From contig CAYXVE010000036.1 of NCBI GenBank assembly GCA_964468435.1, forward strand, positions 1-56,494: a stretch of DNA of 56,494 nucleotides, given 5' to 3'. The DNA is from JBCCTX01 sp964468435 (lineage in GTDB: Bacteria > Bacteroidota > Bacteroidia > J057). The translations under genes were made by a program, and so were the position numbers. This document shows positions 7,649 to 15,747 of the stretch, in pieces (the first letter of the stretch is position 1; every line of letters starts with the position of its first letter). Below the pieces are notes generated by a model that had not been told where the DNA came from, searched no databases, and saw only the letters and a list, made by a program, of their open reading frames with translations.

Positions 7649-8614
7649 ATGAATGATCAAGAGTTCAATGTAAATGAAATACAACAATTTTTAAGAAAGT
7701 ATTACAAGACAGTAATTTTTTTGATTGCACTTTTAGTTGTTGGATTTGGGTCTTTCTTCCAGGTAAGTACGGAAGAAGAGGGTGTGGTAACGCGTTTTGG
7801 CAAACATGTTCGGACGGTTACGCCTGGGTTGAAAATGAAAATACCTTTTGCGGAAAAAGTATACAAAGTGCCTGTGGAAAGGCAAAAAAAGCAGGAATTT
7901 GGTTTTCGTACAGAGCAGCCTGGTATTAGGACTCAATACAGCCGTACGGGTTCTGTTACAGATGATGAAGCTATCATGCTGACGGGTGATCTGAACCTTG
8001 CCAATGTGCAATGGGTGGTACAATACCGTGTGAGCAATCCCTACGATTATTTGTTCAAAGTACGCAATCCCGACAATACCCTGCGTGATATTGCCGAAGC
8101 TGTAACACGACAGATCGTCGGCGACCGAACTGTTAACGAAGTGTTAACCGTTGGGAGGGCAGAAATTGCTAGCGAAGTAAAAGTCCTGTTACAGGAAATG
8201 TCCAGAGAATATTCACTGGGAATAGAAATAGCCCAGGTAGTCCTACAGGACATCAATCCCCCAAAGTCAGTAAAACAGGCTTTTAATGCTGTAAATGAAG
8301 CTCAGCAGGAAAGAGAAACCCTGATAAACGAGGCCAAATCGGAATACAACAAGGTCATCCCAAGAGCCAGGGGCCAGGCACAGGAAACCATTCAAAAAGC
8401 TGAGGGATACGCAACCCAGCGCGTAAACAATGCACAGGGAGAGGTGGAAAGATTTAATGCCCTCTACGCCGAGTATATTAGAGCCCCTGAAGTAACCAAA
8501 AAAAGAATTTATCTTGAAACACTACAGGATGTGCTGCCGAAACTCGGAGACAAAATCATCACTTCAGAAGGCGGTAATAATATGATCCCCTTGCTTAGAA
8601 AGGACCTGAAGTAA
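7649..8614 (+). CDS. hflK: HflK, SPFH-domain regulator of the FtsH protease
   Basis: Inner-membrane SPFH/band-7 protein that with HflC forms the large cage around the FtsH protease and modulates turnover of membrane proteins. A short cytoplasmic N-terminus is followed by a single transmembrane segment at about residues 20-38. The SPFH domain begins with QVSTEEEGVVTRFGKHVRTV, and a long helical, QA/ER-rich coiled-coil stretch occupies residues 205-275. The pattern PGLKMKIPFAEKVYKVPVERQ and the short spacing to a HflC-like gene (33 bases downstream) support HflK over a general stomatin. Length is shorter than in E. coli because the Gly-rich N-terminal tail is missing. Confidence 0.88.
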   Translation: MNDQEFNVNEIQQFLRKYYKTVIFLIALLVVGFGSFFQVSTEEEGVVTRFGKHVRTVTPGLKMKIPFAEKVYKVPVERQKKQEFGFRTEQPGIRTQYSRTGSVTDDEAIMLTGDLNLANVQWVVQYRVSNPYDYLFKVRNPDNTLRDIAEAVTRQIVGDRTVNEVLTVGRAEIASEVKVLLQEMSREYSLGIEIAQVVLQDINPPKSVKQAFNAVNEAQQERETLINEAKSEYNKVIPRARGQAQETIQKAEGYATQRVNNAQGEVERFNALYAEYIRAPEVTKKRIYLETLQDVLPKLGDKIITSEGGNNMIPLLRKDLK

Positions 8615-8647
8615 AGAACACAGTAACAATCTACTAATAAACTGATA

Positions 8648-9595
8648 ATGAATAAAACAAATAAATTAGTACTTATTGGAACAATTATAATTGGTGCTAT
8701 TATAGTATTATCTCAAAGTATTTACGTTGTAAATGAAACGCAACAGGTTGTGATAACTCAATTCGGCAAACCAATCGGCGACGCTGTGACCGAACCCGGG
8801 TTAAAAATCAAAACTCCTTTTGCTCAGAAAGCAAATTTTTTCGAAAAACGCTACATGGAGTGGGACGGCGATCCCAACCAAATTCCAACAAAAGAGAAAA
8901 AATTTATTTTTGTTGACAGCTACGCCCGTTGGCATATTACTGATCCGCTTCAGTTTTATAAACGTCTCACCAACGAACGGGGGGCACAAAGTAGGCTCGA
9001 CGATATCATTGATGGTGAAACGCGCGACCAGGTAGCCGGTCACATCTTGGTAGAAGTTGTAAGGAACACCAACCGAGAGGCCGACACAACTGCTAAAATA
9101 AGTGTGATAATCGAAGATTCGCTTGCCCGTATCAAGGTAGGTAGAGAAAGAATCCAGAATATTATTCAGGAAAAAGTAAATGAAGAGACAAAAGATCTTG
9201 GCATTGAAGTACTTGATTTCCGGTTTAAACGGATCAACTACGTCGAGGATGTCAGGGAAAGGGTTTACGACCGTATGAAGAGTGAGCGAATCCGTATTGC
9301 AGATAAGTTCAGATCCGAAGGTGAAGGTGAAGCCTCAAGGATTAATGGAGAGAAAGAACGTGAATTGAACCAGATACAATCGGAAGCATATAAAGAAGCC
9401 GAAACAATTAAAGGAAAAGCTGACGCTGAAGCTGCTCGCATCTATGCTAGTGCCTATAACAGATCAAACAGTTCAATAGAATTGTACAGCTTTATAAAAA
9501 GTATGGAGACGTTTAGTAAAACATTCGATTCCACTACCACAGTTATCATTTCAACCGACAGCGACCTGTATAAATACCTGAAAACCATGGAATAA
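8648..9595 (+). CDS. hflC: HflC, SPFH-domain partner of HflK
   Basis: Second subunit of the HflKC complex. A hydrophobic segment (residues 6-26) at the very N-terminus anchors it in the inner membrane. The SPFH domain starts with VVNETQQVVITQFGKPIGD, has the HflC-specific KRYMEWDGDPNQIPTKEKKF block, and continues into a coiled coil (ERIRIADKFRSEGEGEA to about 260). Length (315 aa) fits the family. It is the second gene of a two-gene operon and ends ahead of an inverted repeat that probably terminates transcription. Confidence 0.92.
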   Translation: MNKTNKLVLIGTIIIGAIIVLSQSIYVVNETQQVVITQFGKPIGDAVTEPGLKIKTPFAQKANFFEKRYMEWDGDPNQIPTKEKKFIFVDSYARWHITDPLQFYKRLTNERGAQSRLDDIIDGETRDQVAGHILVEVVRNTNREADTTAKISVIIEDSLARIKVGRERIQNIIQEKVNEETKDLGIEVLDFRFKRINYVEDVRERVYDRMKSERIRIADKFRSEGEGEASRINGEKERELNQIQSEAYKEAETIKGKADAEAARIYASAYNRSNSSIELYSFIKSMETFSKTFDSTTTVIISTDSDLYKYLKTME

Positions 9596-9704
9596 AGCAA
9601 GTGATCAAATAATAATTACCTTAAAAGCTGGATCTTTATCTAAAGATTGGAAATGATATCACAACTGTATCTGACAAGTGTTATTATGGGAAATGCTTTT
9701 ACAA

Positions 9705-9754
9705 CCCACTTTCCCAAAAATATATCATAATACTTCTTTGTGTGGGAAAGTGGG
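9705..9754. terminator. Long-loop inverted repeat between convergent genes
   Basis: CCCACTTTCCCA (9705-9716) and TGGGAAAGTGGG (9743-9754) form a perfect 12-bp stem around a 26-base AT-rich loop. It lies between the ends of hflC and the glycosyltransferase, so a shared terminator is the simplest reading, although there is no clear T-tract. Confidence 0.5.
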
Positions 9755-9814
9755 ATACAATACCCTGGTTTGGATTCGCTATAGAGGACTCTGTTTTGTC
9801 GTTTTGGTGTTAGA

Positions 9815-10975
9815 TCACATCTCCGTTATTCGCTTCCCAAATACCTCCTGCAGATAGGGATGAAGATCTTTCCAGCGCTGGATATACAAGGCCGGCGTTT
9901 TTGAGGTGAAAGGAAAGATTGACTGTAGAGAATAAAAATACTGGACCAAATTGCTGGGATATAGCTCAGAAAGATAGAACACAGTCGAAGAAAAAGGCGA
10001 AAAAACGTACTTTACCCGATCTATCAGGACAGAAAACAAAATCTCCATGTTCAGGCTACGAAGTTCAGGCTTGTCCCAAACCTGTACAGAAAGGCCTTTT
10101 TCTTCAAGATAATGGGAGACACGTGCGACGACCTCCGGTTCCTGACGTGGATGGGGCTTCACTAGAAACAACAGATCCTCCGGATCTTCGATCCGTTGAA
10201 GACATAAGTCCAGAAAATGATTCCAGTATGCTAGGTCTACCTGAAACTGCTCCAGGGCTTGCACAGCAATTAAGGCGATGTGCTGATCCCATGGAACTTC
10301 AATCTCCTGCAATTGGGGAAAAAGGCTACTCAGCTCCAGATCCGGATCGAAAAATCCTTTCGCGGAAATCACCGGAAATATATAATCCGACTTCCTTCCT
10401 GTCTGATTGTAATAGTGCTTTAACTGCGATGCAAACACACAGTGAAACAGGTCTCCCAATTTCATGGTTACGTCAAAATCCAGATAATCCCCTAATCCAT
10501 GCTCAAAAAATCGCATCTGAGCCTTGGGAAAAAGCTTCTGAAAGGCGCGGTTCAGATGAAGTACCGGTTGCAAATGCAGTTCTACTCGCTCATACTTCTG
10601 CAAGAGATATTTTCCAGCATGCTTATGCAAGGTTTGCACATGTTTCTGGTCTTCCTGCATCAACTTGTACTTATACAGAAAGTCATATACTTGCTTAAAA
10701 CCCGCCCGGGTCTTGAACTGTCGGGTAAGTTGCTTCCTGCGGTTGGGAACCATGGTAGAAGTTTCTTCCACAGGACGACTCAGATCATAGATCTGCTCAT
10801 AAGAATGATGTGCAGCTGCCTGTAATATGAGATCTCGCTGGGAAGGCTTTAGTGATAAAGCATCGATGAAAAAAAGATCGGTTTCTCCTCCCTTTGCAGA
10901 TTGACGGGCATATATCGATAAATACAAGGTAGAAAGTCCGGAAGAGCTAAGAAATATACGTAAGGTATTACTCAT
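9815..10975 (-). CDS. Sialyltransferase/polysialyltransferase-like glycosyltransferase
   Basis: Probably transfers a nonulosonic acid or related sugar to a surface glycan. Three spaced motifs fit the bacterial sialyltransferase fold (GT-B, as in GT38/GT52 and POLYST proteins): an acidic-Gly region FEHGLGDYLDFD near residue 168, an HP motif FLVKPHPRQEP near residue 279, and the Ser pair PFSSTVFYLSE near residue 339. It is the last gene of the nonulosonic-acid operon, and its ATG overlaps the previous stop by four bases, so it is translationally coupled. The cluster context supports sugar-acid transfer. The donor is inferred, and similarity to other GT-B enzymes cannot be excluded by eye. Confidence 0.68.
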   Translation of the reverse strand: MSNTLRIFLSSSGLSTLYLSIYARQSAKGGETDLFFIDALSLKPSQRDLILQAAAHHSYEQIYDLSRPVEETSTMVPNRRKQLTRQFKTRAGFKQVYDFLYKYKLMQEDQKHVQTLHKHAGKYLLQKYERVELHLQPVLHLNRAFQKLFPKAQMRFFEHGLGDYLDFDVTMKLGDLFHCVFASQLKHYYNQTGRKSDYIFPVISAKGFFDPDLELSSLFPQLQEIEVPWDQHIALIAVQALEQFQVDLAYWNHFLDLCLQRIEDPEDLLFLVKPHPRQEPEVVARVSHYLEEKGLSVQVWDKPELRSLNMEILFSVLIDRVKYVFSPFSSTVFYLSELYPSNLVQYFYSLQSIFPFTSKTPALYIQRWKDLHPYLQEVFGKRITEM

Positions 10976-11976
10976 GTGTGTGTGAGAATATTTTCCTGGT
11001 ATAGCAACGTTCGTATCTCATCTCTGGACAGTAACTCCATATTATCCGAGCTGTAGTTGCTAAAAGTTGCATGTGTATCAGGCTCAAAAACGTCGTAAGG
11101 GGAATTTCGCAGGATAAACATGTGATCCAGCTCTTCAATAAAAGGACGCTCTTCTTCGGTAAAAAGTGCTTCATACAATTTTTCTCCGGGTCGCAACCCT
11201 ATAATCTCAATCAGTATATCAGAAGGATTAAATCCAAATGCGGGAGCTAGTTCTGCTATCAGCACATGTGCTAGATCCAGGATTTTCAGTCCATGCATTT
11301 TGAGAACAAAAATTTCGCGTCCTTTCATGATCCTGGCCCCTTCCAGAATCAGGGATACAGCTTGGGGTATAGTCATGAAAAAGCGGGTCATATCCTCTGA
11401 AGTCAGGGTAACAGGCCCCCCCTGCGATATCTGATGCCTAAACACTGGGATAACAGACCCCACTGAGTTCAACACATTGCCAAAACGCACACAGGCAAAA
11501 TGCGAGGAAGAGGTACCGAGGGGTGCATTGATGATAATGCGCTCACTGAGCAGCTTGGTAGCTCCCATTGTGTTGATGGGACTTACAGCCTTGTCGGTAG
11601 AGATACCAATCATTTTATGCACATTGTGCTCAATGGCAGCTTCCAGGACATGTTTCGTCCCGATGACATTGGTGAATACAGCTTCGAAGGGGTTGTATTC
11701 ACAAAAAGGCACATGTTTCAACGCGGCAGCGTGAAAGATACAATCTACCCCTTCCGCAGCACGGAAGATCCGGTCGCGATCCCGTACATCTCCGATGAAG
11801 TTGCGTATCAGTTCTGAGGGTACTTTCTGGTTGAGATAAAAATGCCCAGATTCATTGTGATCCAGTACGCGTATGCGCTTGGGCTGGAAAGGTACCAGCT
11901 GCCTGACAATTTCAGAGCCGATCGAACCACAACCCCCAGTAACAAGGATATCTTTTCCTTCAAAAATATCTTGCAT
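10972..11976 (-). CDS. UDP-N-acetylglucosamine 4,6-dehydratase (LegB/CapD-like)
   Basis: Short-chain dehydrogenase that would oxidise and dehydrate UDP-GlcNAc to the 4-keto-6-deoxy sugar, first step to bacillosamine- and legionaminic-type sugars. The N-terminal Rossmann motif is GGCGSIGSE (residues 14-22). The active-site region reads STDKAVSPINTMGATK: it has the T-D-K and the Met/Lys of the WbpM/PglF (SMK) type and lacks the Tyr of inverting PseB enzymes, which favours the legionaminic over the pseudaminic route. The end motif RPGEKLYEAL is typical of the CapD/FlaA1 family. It starts two bases after the aminotransferase stop and overlaps the next gene by four. Confidence 0.85.
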   Translation of the reverse strand: MQDIFEGKDILVTGGCGSIGSEIVRQLVPFQPKRIRVLDHNESGHFYLNQKVPSELIRNFIGDVRDRDRIFRAAEGVDCIFHAAALKHVPFCEYNPFEAVFTNVIGTKHVLEAAIEHNVHKMIGISTDKAVSPINTMGATKLLSERIIINAPLGTSSSHFACVRFGNVLNSVGSVIPVFRHQISQGGPVTLTSEDMTRFFMTIPQAVSLILEGARIMKGREIFVLKMHGLKILDLAHVLIAELAPAFGFNPSDILIEIIGLRPGEKLYEALFTEEERPFIEELDHMFILRNSPYDVFEPDTHATFSNYSSDNMELLSRDEIRTLLYQENILTHT

Positions 11977-11978
11977 AG

Positions 11979-13103
11979 TTAATATAAGCCTTTCATAATC
12001 GATTTGAGTACATCATATACATAATCTACCTCTTCATCAGTCATCTGGGGGTAAAATGGAAGGATCGCCATTTTGTTACTCAGTTGTTCAGCAATTGGGT
12101 AGTTTCCGGGCTTGTAGCCAAAGCGCTCACGGTAGAAATTCTGTAAATGTATGCAAGGGAAAAAATAGGCTTTGGATTGTACACCTGCCTCATTGAGTTG
12201 CTCGATCACAGTATCCCGGATGTCAGTTCTGACCCGTATCCCGAAAACAAACCAGGCATGTTCATTCCCTTCGGCTACCTCAGGTAGCTGGATCCCTTCT
12301 ATGGCTGAGAGCCTTTCGAGATATTTGGCGGCAAGTACTTGTCGCTGGTGGATAAATTCCGGCAGCCGCTGTGTCTGTACAACCCCCAACGCAGCTGTCA
12401 GCTCGCTGATGCGATAGTTGTATCCCAGCCGGTCGTGGGAAAGCCACTGCATATCATCTCCACGTCCCTGGTTGCGGTAGCTCTTGCAGAGTCTATAGAT
12501 CTCATCATGATCGGTGATGATCATACCGCCTTCTCCTGTGGTCATTTGCTTGTTGGGATAGAAGCCAAAAGTACCAGCATCACCGATTGTACCAGCGATC
12601 TGCCCTTGATGCTTGCCGAGGGGCGCCTCACAGGCATCTTCGATTACACGAAGATTATGCCGCTGAGCAATATCTATGATTGCTGTCATGTCAGCACACT
12701 GGCCAAAAACATGCACCGGCAAAATAGCTCGGGTCTTGGGGGTGATTGCCGCTTCAATCAGAGATGGGTCCATGTTGAAGCTTACATCTGAAACATCTAC
12801 AAATACTGGCTTTGCCCGTTCAAACAACATGCAATTCGAAGACGCAATAAATGAAAAGGGAGAGGTGATTACCTCATCGCCGTCTTTGATATCGAGTGCC
12901 TTGATACACAGATGCAGTCCGGAAGTTCCGGAATTGATAGCTAAAGCATATTTGCTGCCCATGGTTTCGGCAAACACCTGCTCAAACTCCTCTGTCACAG
13001 GTCCTAGACTTAACCGGGGAGATCGCAAGACATCTGTAACAGCATGTATTTCTGCTTCGCCAATCTGGGGCTTTGATAGCGGTATCTGAAGTTTTGTTTT
13101 CAT
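11979..13103 (-). CDS. DegT/DnrJ/EryC1/StrS sugar aminotransferase (LegC-like)
   Basis: PLP-dependent aminotransferase expected to add an amino group at C4 of the keto sugar made by the neighbouring dehydratase. The family pattern is complete: NSGTSGLHLCIKAL near residue 58, the VIEDACEAPLG Asp region near residue 155, and the PLP lysine in FYPNKQMTTGEGG near residue 185. The tail includes the conserved RISELTAALGVVQ helix. Its ATG overlaps the acetyltransferase stop by four bases. A perosamine-synthase-like activity is the main alternative; the exact sugar is inferred from the cluster. Confidence 0.85.
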   Translation of the reverse strand: MKTKLQIPLSKPQIGEAEIHAVTDVLRSPRLSLGPVTEEFEQVFAETMGSKYALAINSGTSGLHLCIKALDIKDGDEVITSPFSFIASSNCMLFERAKPVFVDVSDVSFNMDPSLIEAAITPKTRAILPVHVFGQCADMTAIIDIAQRHNLRVIEDACEAPLGKHQGQIAGTIGDAGTFGFYPNKQMTTGEGGMIITDHDEIYRLCKSYRNQGRGDDMQWLSHDRLGYNYRISELTAALGVVQTQRLPEFIHQRQVLAAKYLERLSAIEGIQLPEVAEGNEHAWFVFGIRVRTDIRDTVIEQLNEAGVQSKAYFFPCIHLQNFYRERFGYKPGNYPIAEQLSNKMAILPFYPQMTDEEVDYVYDVLKSIMKGLY

Positions 13104-13513
13104 TCTTTTTCCAAATTTCTGATAATTTTAACAGGCGTTCCTACGGCTACAACATTGTCCGGAATGTCCCGGTTGACAAAGCTGAATGCGCCAATGATTG
13201 AATTTTCCCCGATCGTCACGCCAGGCATGATCACCGAATGCGATCCCACACGTGCATTGCGCTTGATATGTATTTTACCGTTCTTATCATCAATCGTACT
13301 GACACTATAAATAGAACAATGACTTCCGATTTGTACCCACTCCTCCAATTCTACTCCGAATTTTGCATTAATATAAGTAAAAGCACCAATATCTGTTTGA
13401 TATCCCAGGACAAGATTGTCTTTATGCTGCACCATCCAGTTCCACCGGGTCAGTTTTCCTTCCTCAATTTCGGGGGGCTTCCATCCTTCAAATCTGTCTG
13501 TTGATTGGTCCAT
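13100..13513 (-). CDS. Left-handed beta-helix acyltransferase (probable sugar N-acetyltransferase)
   Basis: Hexapeptide-repeat protein of 137 aa. Repeats run through the whole chain (for example IGAFTYINAKFGVELEEWVQIG and IGENSIIGAFSFVNRDIP; His in VGSHSVIMPGV is a likely catalytic base), and it ends with the VAVGTPVKIIRN tail typical of acetyl-CoA-dependent sugar acetyltransferases. In the operon it sits between the hydrolysing epimerase and the aminotransferase, where a LegH/PglD-like 4-amino N-acetyltransferase is expected. It is shorter than PglD because the N-terminal nucleotide-sugar-binding subdomain is absent. An O-acetyltransferase is also possible. Confidence 0.75.
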   Translation of the reverse strand: MDQSTDRFEGWKPPEIEEGKLTRWNWMVQHKDNLVLGYQTDIGAFTYINAKFGVELEEWVQIGSHCSIYSVSTIDDKNGKIHIKRNARVGSHSVIMPGVTIGENSIIGAFSFVNRDIPDNVVAVGTPVKIIRNLEKE

Positions 13514-13552
13514 TCAATGTTATGCTAAAGAAAATAATACGGATAATAGTTT

Positions 13553-14692
13553 TCAATATTCAATATGCTTCTGTAATATTTTCTGATTTATTTCCAGATT
13601 AAGTAAATAATCAACCACTCTTTTTGCAGTCTGGCCATCACCGTATGGATTAATGGATGATTGTAATTTCGAAATAAATGCCTTGTCATACAAGGCATAG
13701 CGTATACCCTGTAAAATTTCCCCTGTGTTTGTCCCCACATCAATCACGTTCTCTCCCCTCAAGCGCCCCAACTGCCTGGAACCCATGTTTACTACGGGCA
13801 ATCTGAAAGAAGGTGCTTCAATAAGTCCGGCACTGGAATTACCTACCATTACCTGAGCGTGCTTCATCAGGCTGAGAAATACATGGCGGTTGAGAGAGGG
13901 AAAACTTTGTATATCGGGATGATCTTCATAACGCTTAATTACCTCAATCATTTTATTACCGCCCGCATCTGCATTGGGATATACGACTACTGCCTGTAAC
14001 TCTGCCGCTATCACAGCCTTCAGGGTATGGGCGATCTGTTCTCCAGCTTCAGCTATTTCCTCACTTACTGGATGCTGTATGACCAGTGCAAGGTCTTGAT
14101 CAGGGTTGAGATTCAACTGCTCTAGTAGCTTTACTCTATTGAGCAGGTTTTCATCGATCCCATCGATCCCTGGAGCCCCTACTACGGTGATTCTGTCTGG
14201 CGATTCTCCCATTTTGAGAATCCGCTGCGCACTATCCTCCGTGGCAGGAAGATGAAAATGCGCAAGCTTAGTGATGGCATGGCGTACAGCCTCATCGACA
14301 GTAGCGGTAACCTCTCCGCCATGTATATGACCTGTGGGAATACCTAGGTAAGTACCCACTGTCGCTGCTGCAAGCATCTCCCCCCGGTCTCCCAATACCA
14401 GCATGATATCGGGCTGAATATCCTTACACACTTCCACCAGTCCTATGATACAATGTCCTACAAATTTGCCCATGGCTTCCCGGGAATCGTTTTCAAATAC
14501 AGCAAGTACTTCCCGGATCTCAAATCCTTCATTCCGGATCTCATGTATTGTATATCCCCGGGATTCCATCAAATGCATTCCCGTTGCTGCGATGGTCAGC
14601 GAGAGATCAGGATGCTGATCTATGGCCAGTAAGGTCCTGCGCATCAGACCAAAATCTGCTCTGGTACCACTTATGTAAAGGATCTTTCTCAT
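13553..14692 (-). CDS. legG: Hydrolysing UDP-sugar 2-epimerase (NeuC/LegG family)
   Basis: Releases UDP and inverts C2 of a UDP-diacetamido sugar or UDP-GlcNAc to give the free mannosamine-type hexose used by the synthase. The hallmarks of NeuC are visible: SGTRADFGLMRRTL at the N-terminus, LVLGDRGEMLAAA near residue 90, GHIHGGEVTATVDEAVRHAITK near 115, and GNSSAGLIEAP near 280. The start is the ATG at 14692, which overlaps the stop of the upstream synthase as ATGA; a start five codons earlier (14707) lies inside that gene and is less likely. With the dehydratase and aminotransferase present, LegG is preferred to NeuC, by inference. Confidence 0.85.
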   Translation of the reverse strand: MRKILYISGTRADFGLMRRTLLAIDQHPDLSLTIAATGMHLMESRGYTIHEIRNEGFEIREVLAVFENDSREAMGKFVGHCIIGLVEVCKDIQPDIMLVLGDRGEMLAAATVGTYLGIPTGHIHGGEVTATVDEAVRHAITKLAHFHLPATEDSAQRILKMGESPDRITVVGAPGIDGIDENLLNRVKLLEQLNLNPDQDLALVIQHPVSEEIAEAGEQIAHTLKAVIAAELQAVVVYPNADAGGNKMIEVIKRYEDHPDIQSFPSLNRHVFLSLMKHAQVMVGNSSAGLIEAPSFRLPVVNMGSRQLGRLRGENVIDVGTNTGEILQGIRYALYDKAFISKLQSSINPYGDGQTAKRVVDYLLNLEINQKILQKHIEY

Positions 14693-15747
14693 TGGATCAT
14701 GTCCCAACTCAACAAAGTCTCGGCAGGGATATACTGTTTGGTTTTTTTTCCCAAAAATGTGTGGATCTTGGAGGGTGAAATGCCCGTTCCGGGCCGCTTA
14801 ATGGTAAGCATATCAGCTGTAATCGTTGTATGGGCAGGAATATCCACCAGAGCGACAACACTTTTACGGGCTACTTTGGCTACTTCAAGTTCTGCGGCGG
14901 TTGGTTTTTTCTCTTCCTCACCCATAATCGTTTCAATCAATCGGATCTGACGCACCATTTCTTTGAGTTCTTCTGGCTCAAGAGAAGCCTTATGGTCTGG
15001 TCCGGGGAGGTTACGATCTGTAGTGAAATGCTTTTCGATGACAACTGCCCCCATAGCCACGGCAGTTGAAGGAACGACAATTCCTTCGGTATGATCAGAA
15101 TATCCTACCAGACAGCCTGTTTCCCGTCGAAGCGTGTTCATGGCACGGAGATTAGTTTCTTCATAAGGGCAGGGATAATTGGAGGTACAGTGAAGAAATA
15201 CGAGTTGATCATTTCCCGCTGAAGCTATTACCATTTTGGCTGCCATGACTTCCTCTATCACAGACATGCCAGTAGATACGATCATGGGGATTCCAGTCTT
15301 AGCCATATGGCTCAGATAGGGGATATTGGTGAGGTCTCCGGAGCCTACTTTATAGGCATAGACACCTAATTCATAGAGAAAGTCTATGGCAGACTTATCA
15401 AAAGGAGTTGCCATGAAGATCAATCCGAGCGATTCTGCATACGTTTTCAACTCAGCAAAAGCTTGATCGGGTAGTTCAAGACGCTTGAGCATCTCGTACT
15501 GTGTTTCTTTCTTTCCAAGATTTTGCGTTTGATAAGCTGCCTGCTCAGCTTGCCTTGTTACGAGTTTATCTGCATAAAATATCTGAAACTTAATTGCATC
15601 TGCCGCTGCATCCCTGGCTACTTGTACTAACTCCCTGGCACGATCTATCTCACCATTGTGGTTGACACCTGCTTCTGCAATAATGAAAGAAGGCCCTTTT
15701 GGAGTGATTTCTTTATCTCGTATAGTGATATTTTGTTTCATATTCAT
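14689..15747 (-). CDS. legI: Nonulosonic acid synthase (NeuB/LegI family)
   Basis: Condenses phosphoenolpyruvate with a mannosamine-type hexose to form a nine-carbon acid (legionaminic or N-acetylneuraminic). The TIM barrel starts with the motif FIIAEAGVNHNGEIDRARELV (residues 21-41) and contains KVGSGDLTNIPYL and the GYSDHTEG loop. The C-terminal SAF (antifreeze-like) domain (KSVVALVDIPAHTTITADML to the end) is complete. Length (352 aa) is standard. It overlaps its neighbours by four bases at both ends, so it is translationally coupled to the flippase and the epimerase. Substrate choice is inferred from the cluster. Confidence 0.92.
   Translation of the reverse strand: MNMKQNITIRDKEITPKGPSFIIAEAGVNHNGEIDRARELVQVARDAAADAIKFQIFYADKLVTRQAEQAAYQTQNLGKKETQYEMLKRLELPDQAFAELKTYAESLGLIFMATPFDKSAIDFLYELGVYAYKVGSGDLTNIPYLSHMAKTGIPMIVSTGMSVIEEVMAAKMVIASAGNDQLVFLHCTSNYPCPYEETNLRAMNTLRRETGCLVGYSDHTEGIVVPSTAVAMGAVVIEKHFTTDRNLPGPDHKASLEPEELKEMVRQIRLIETIMGEEEKKPTAAELEVAKVARKSVVALVDIPAHTTITADMLTIKRPGTGISPSKIHTFLGKKTKQYIPAETLLSWDMIQ

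Noticed and set aside
9919..10698. 259-codon ORF on the plus strand
   Set aside because: It lies antisense to the glycosyltransferase, whose minus frame carries the HP and Ser motifs and an ATGA overlap with its neighbour. The plus frame has low-complexity, unfamiliar sequence.
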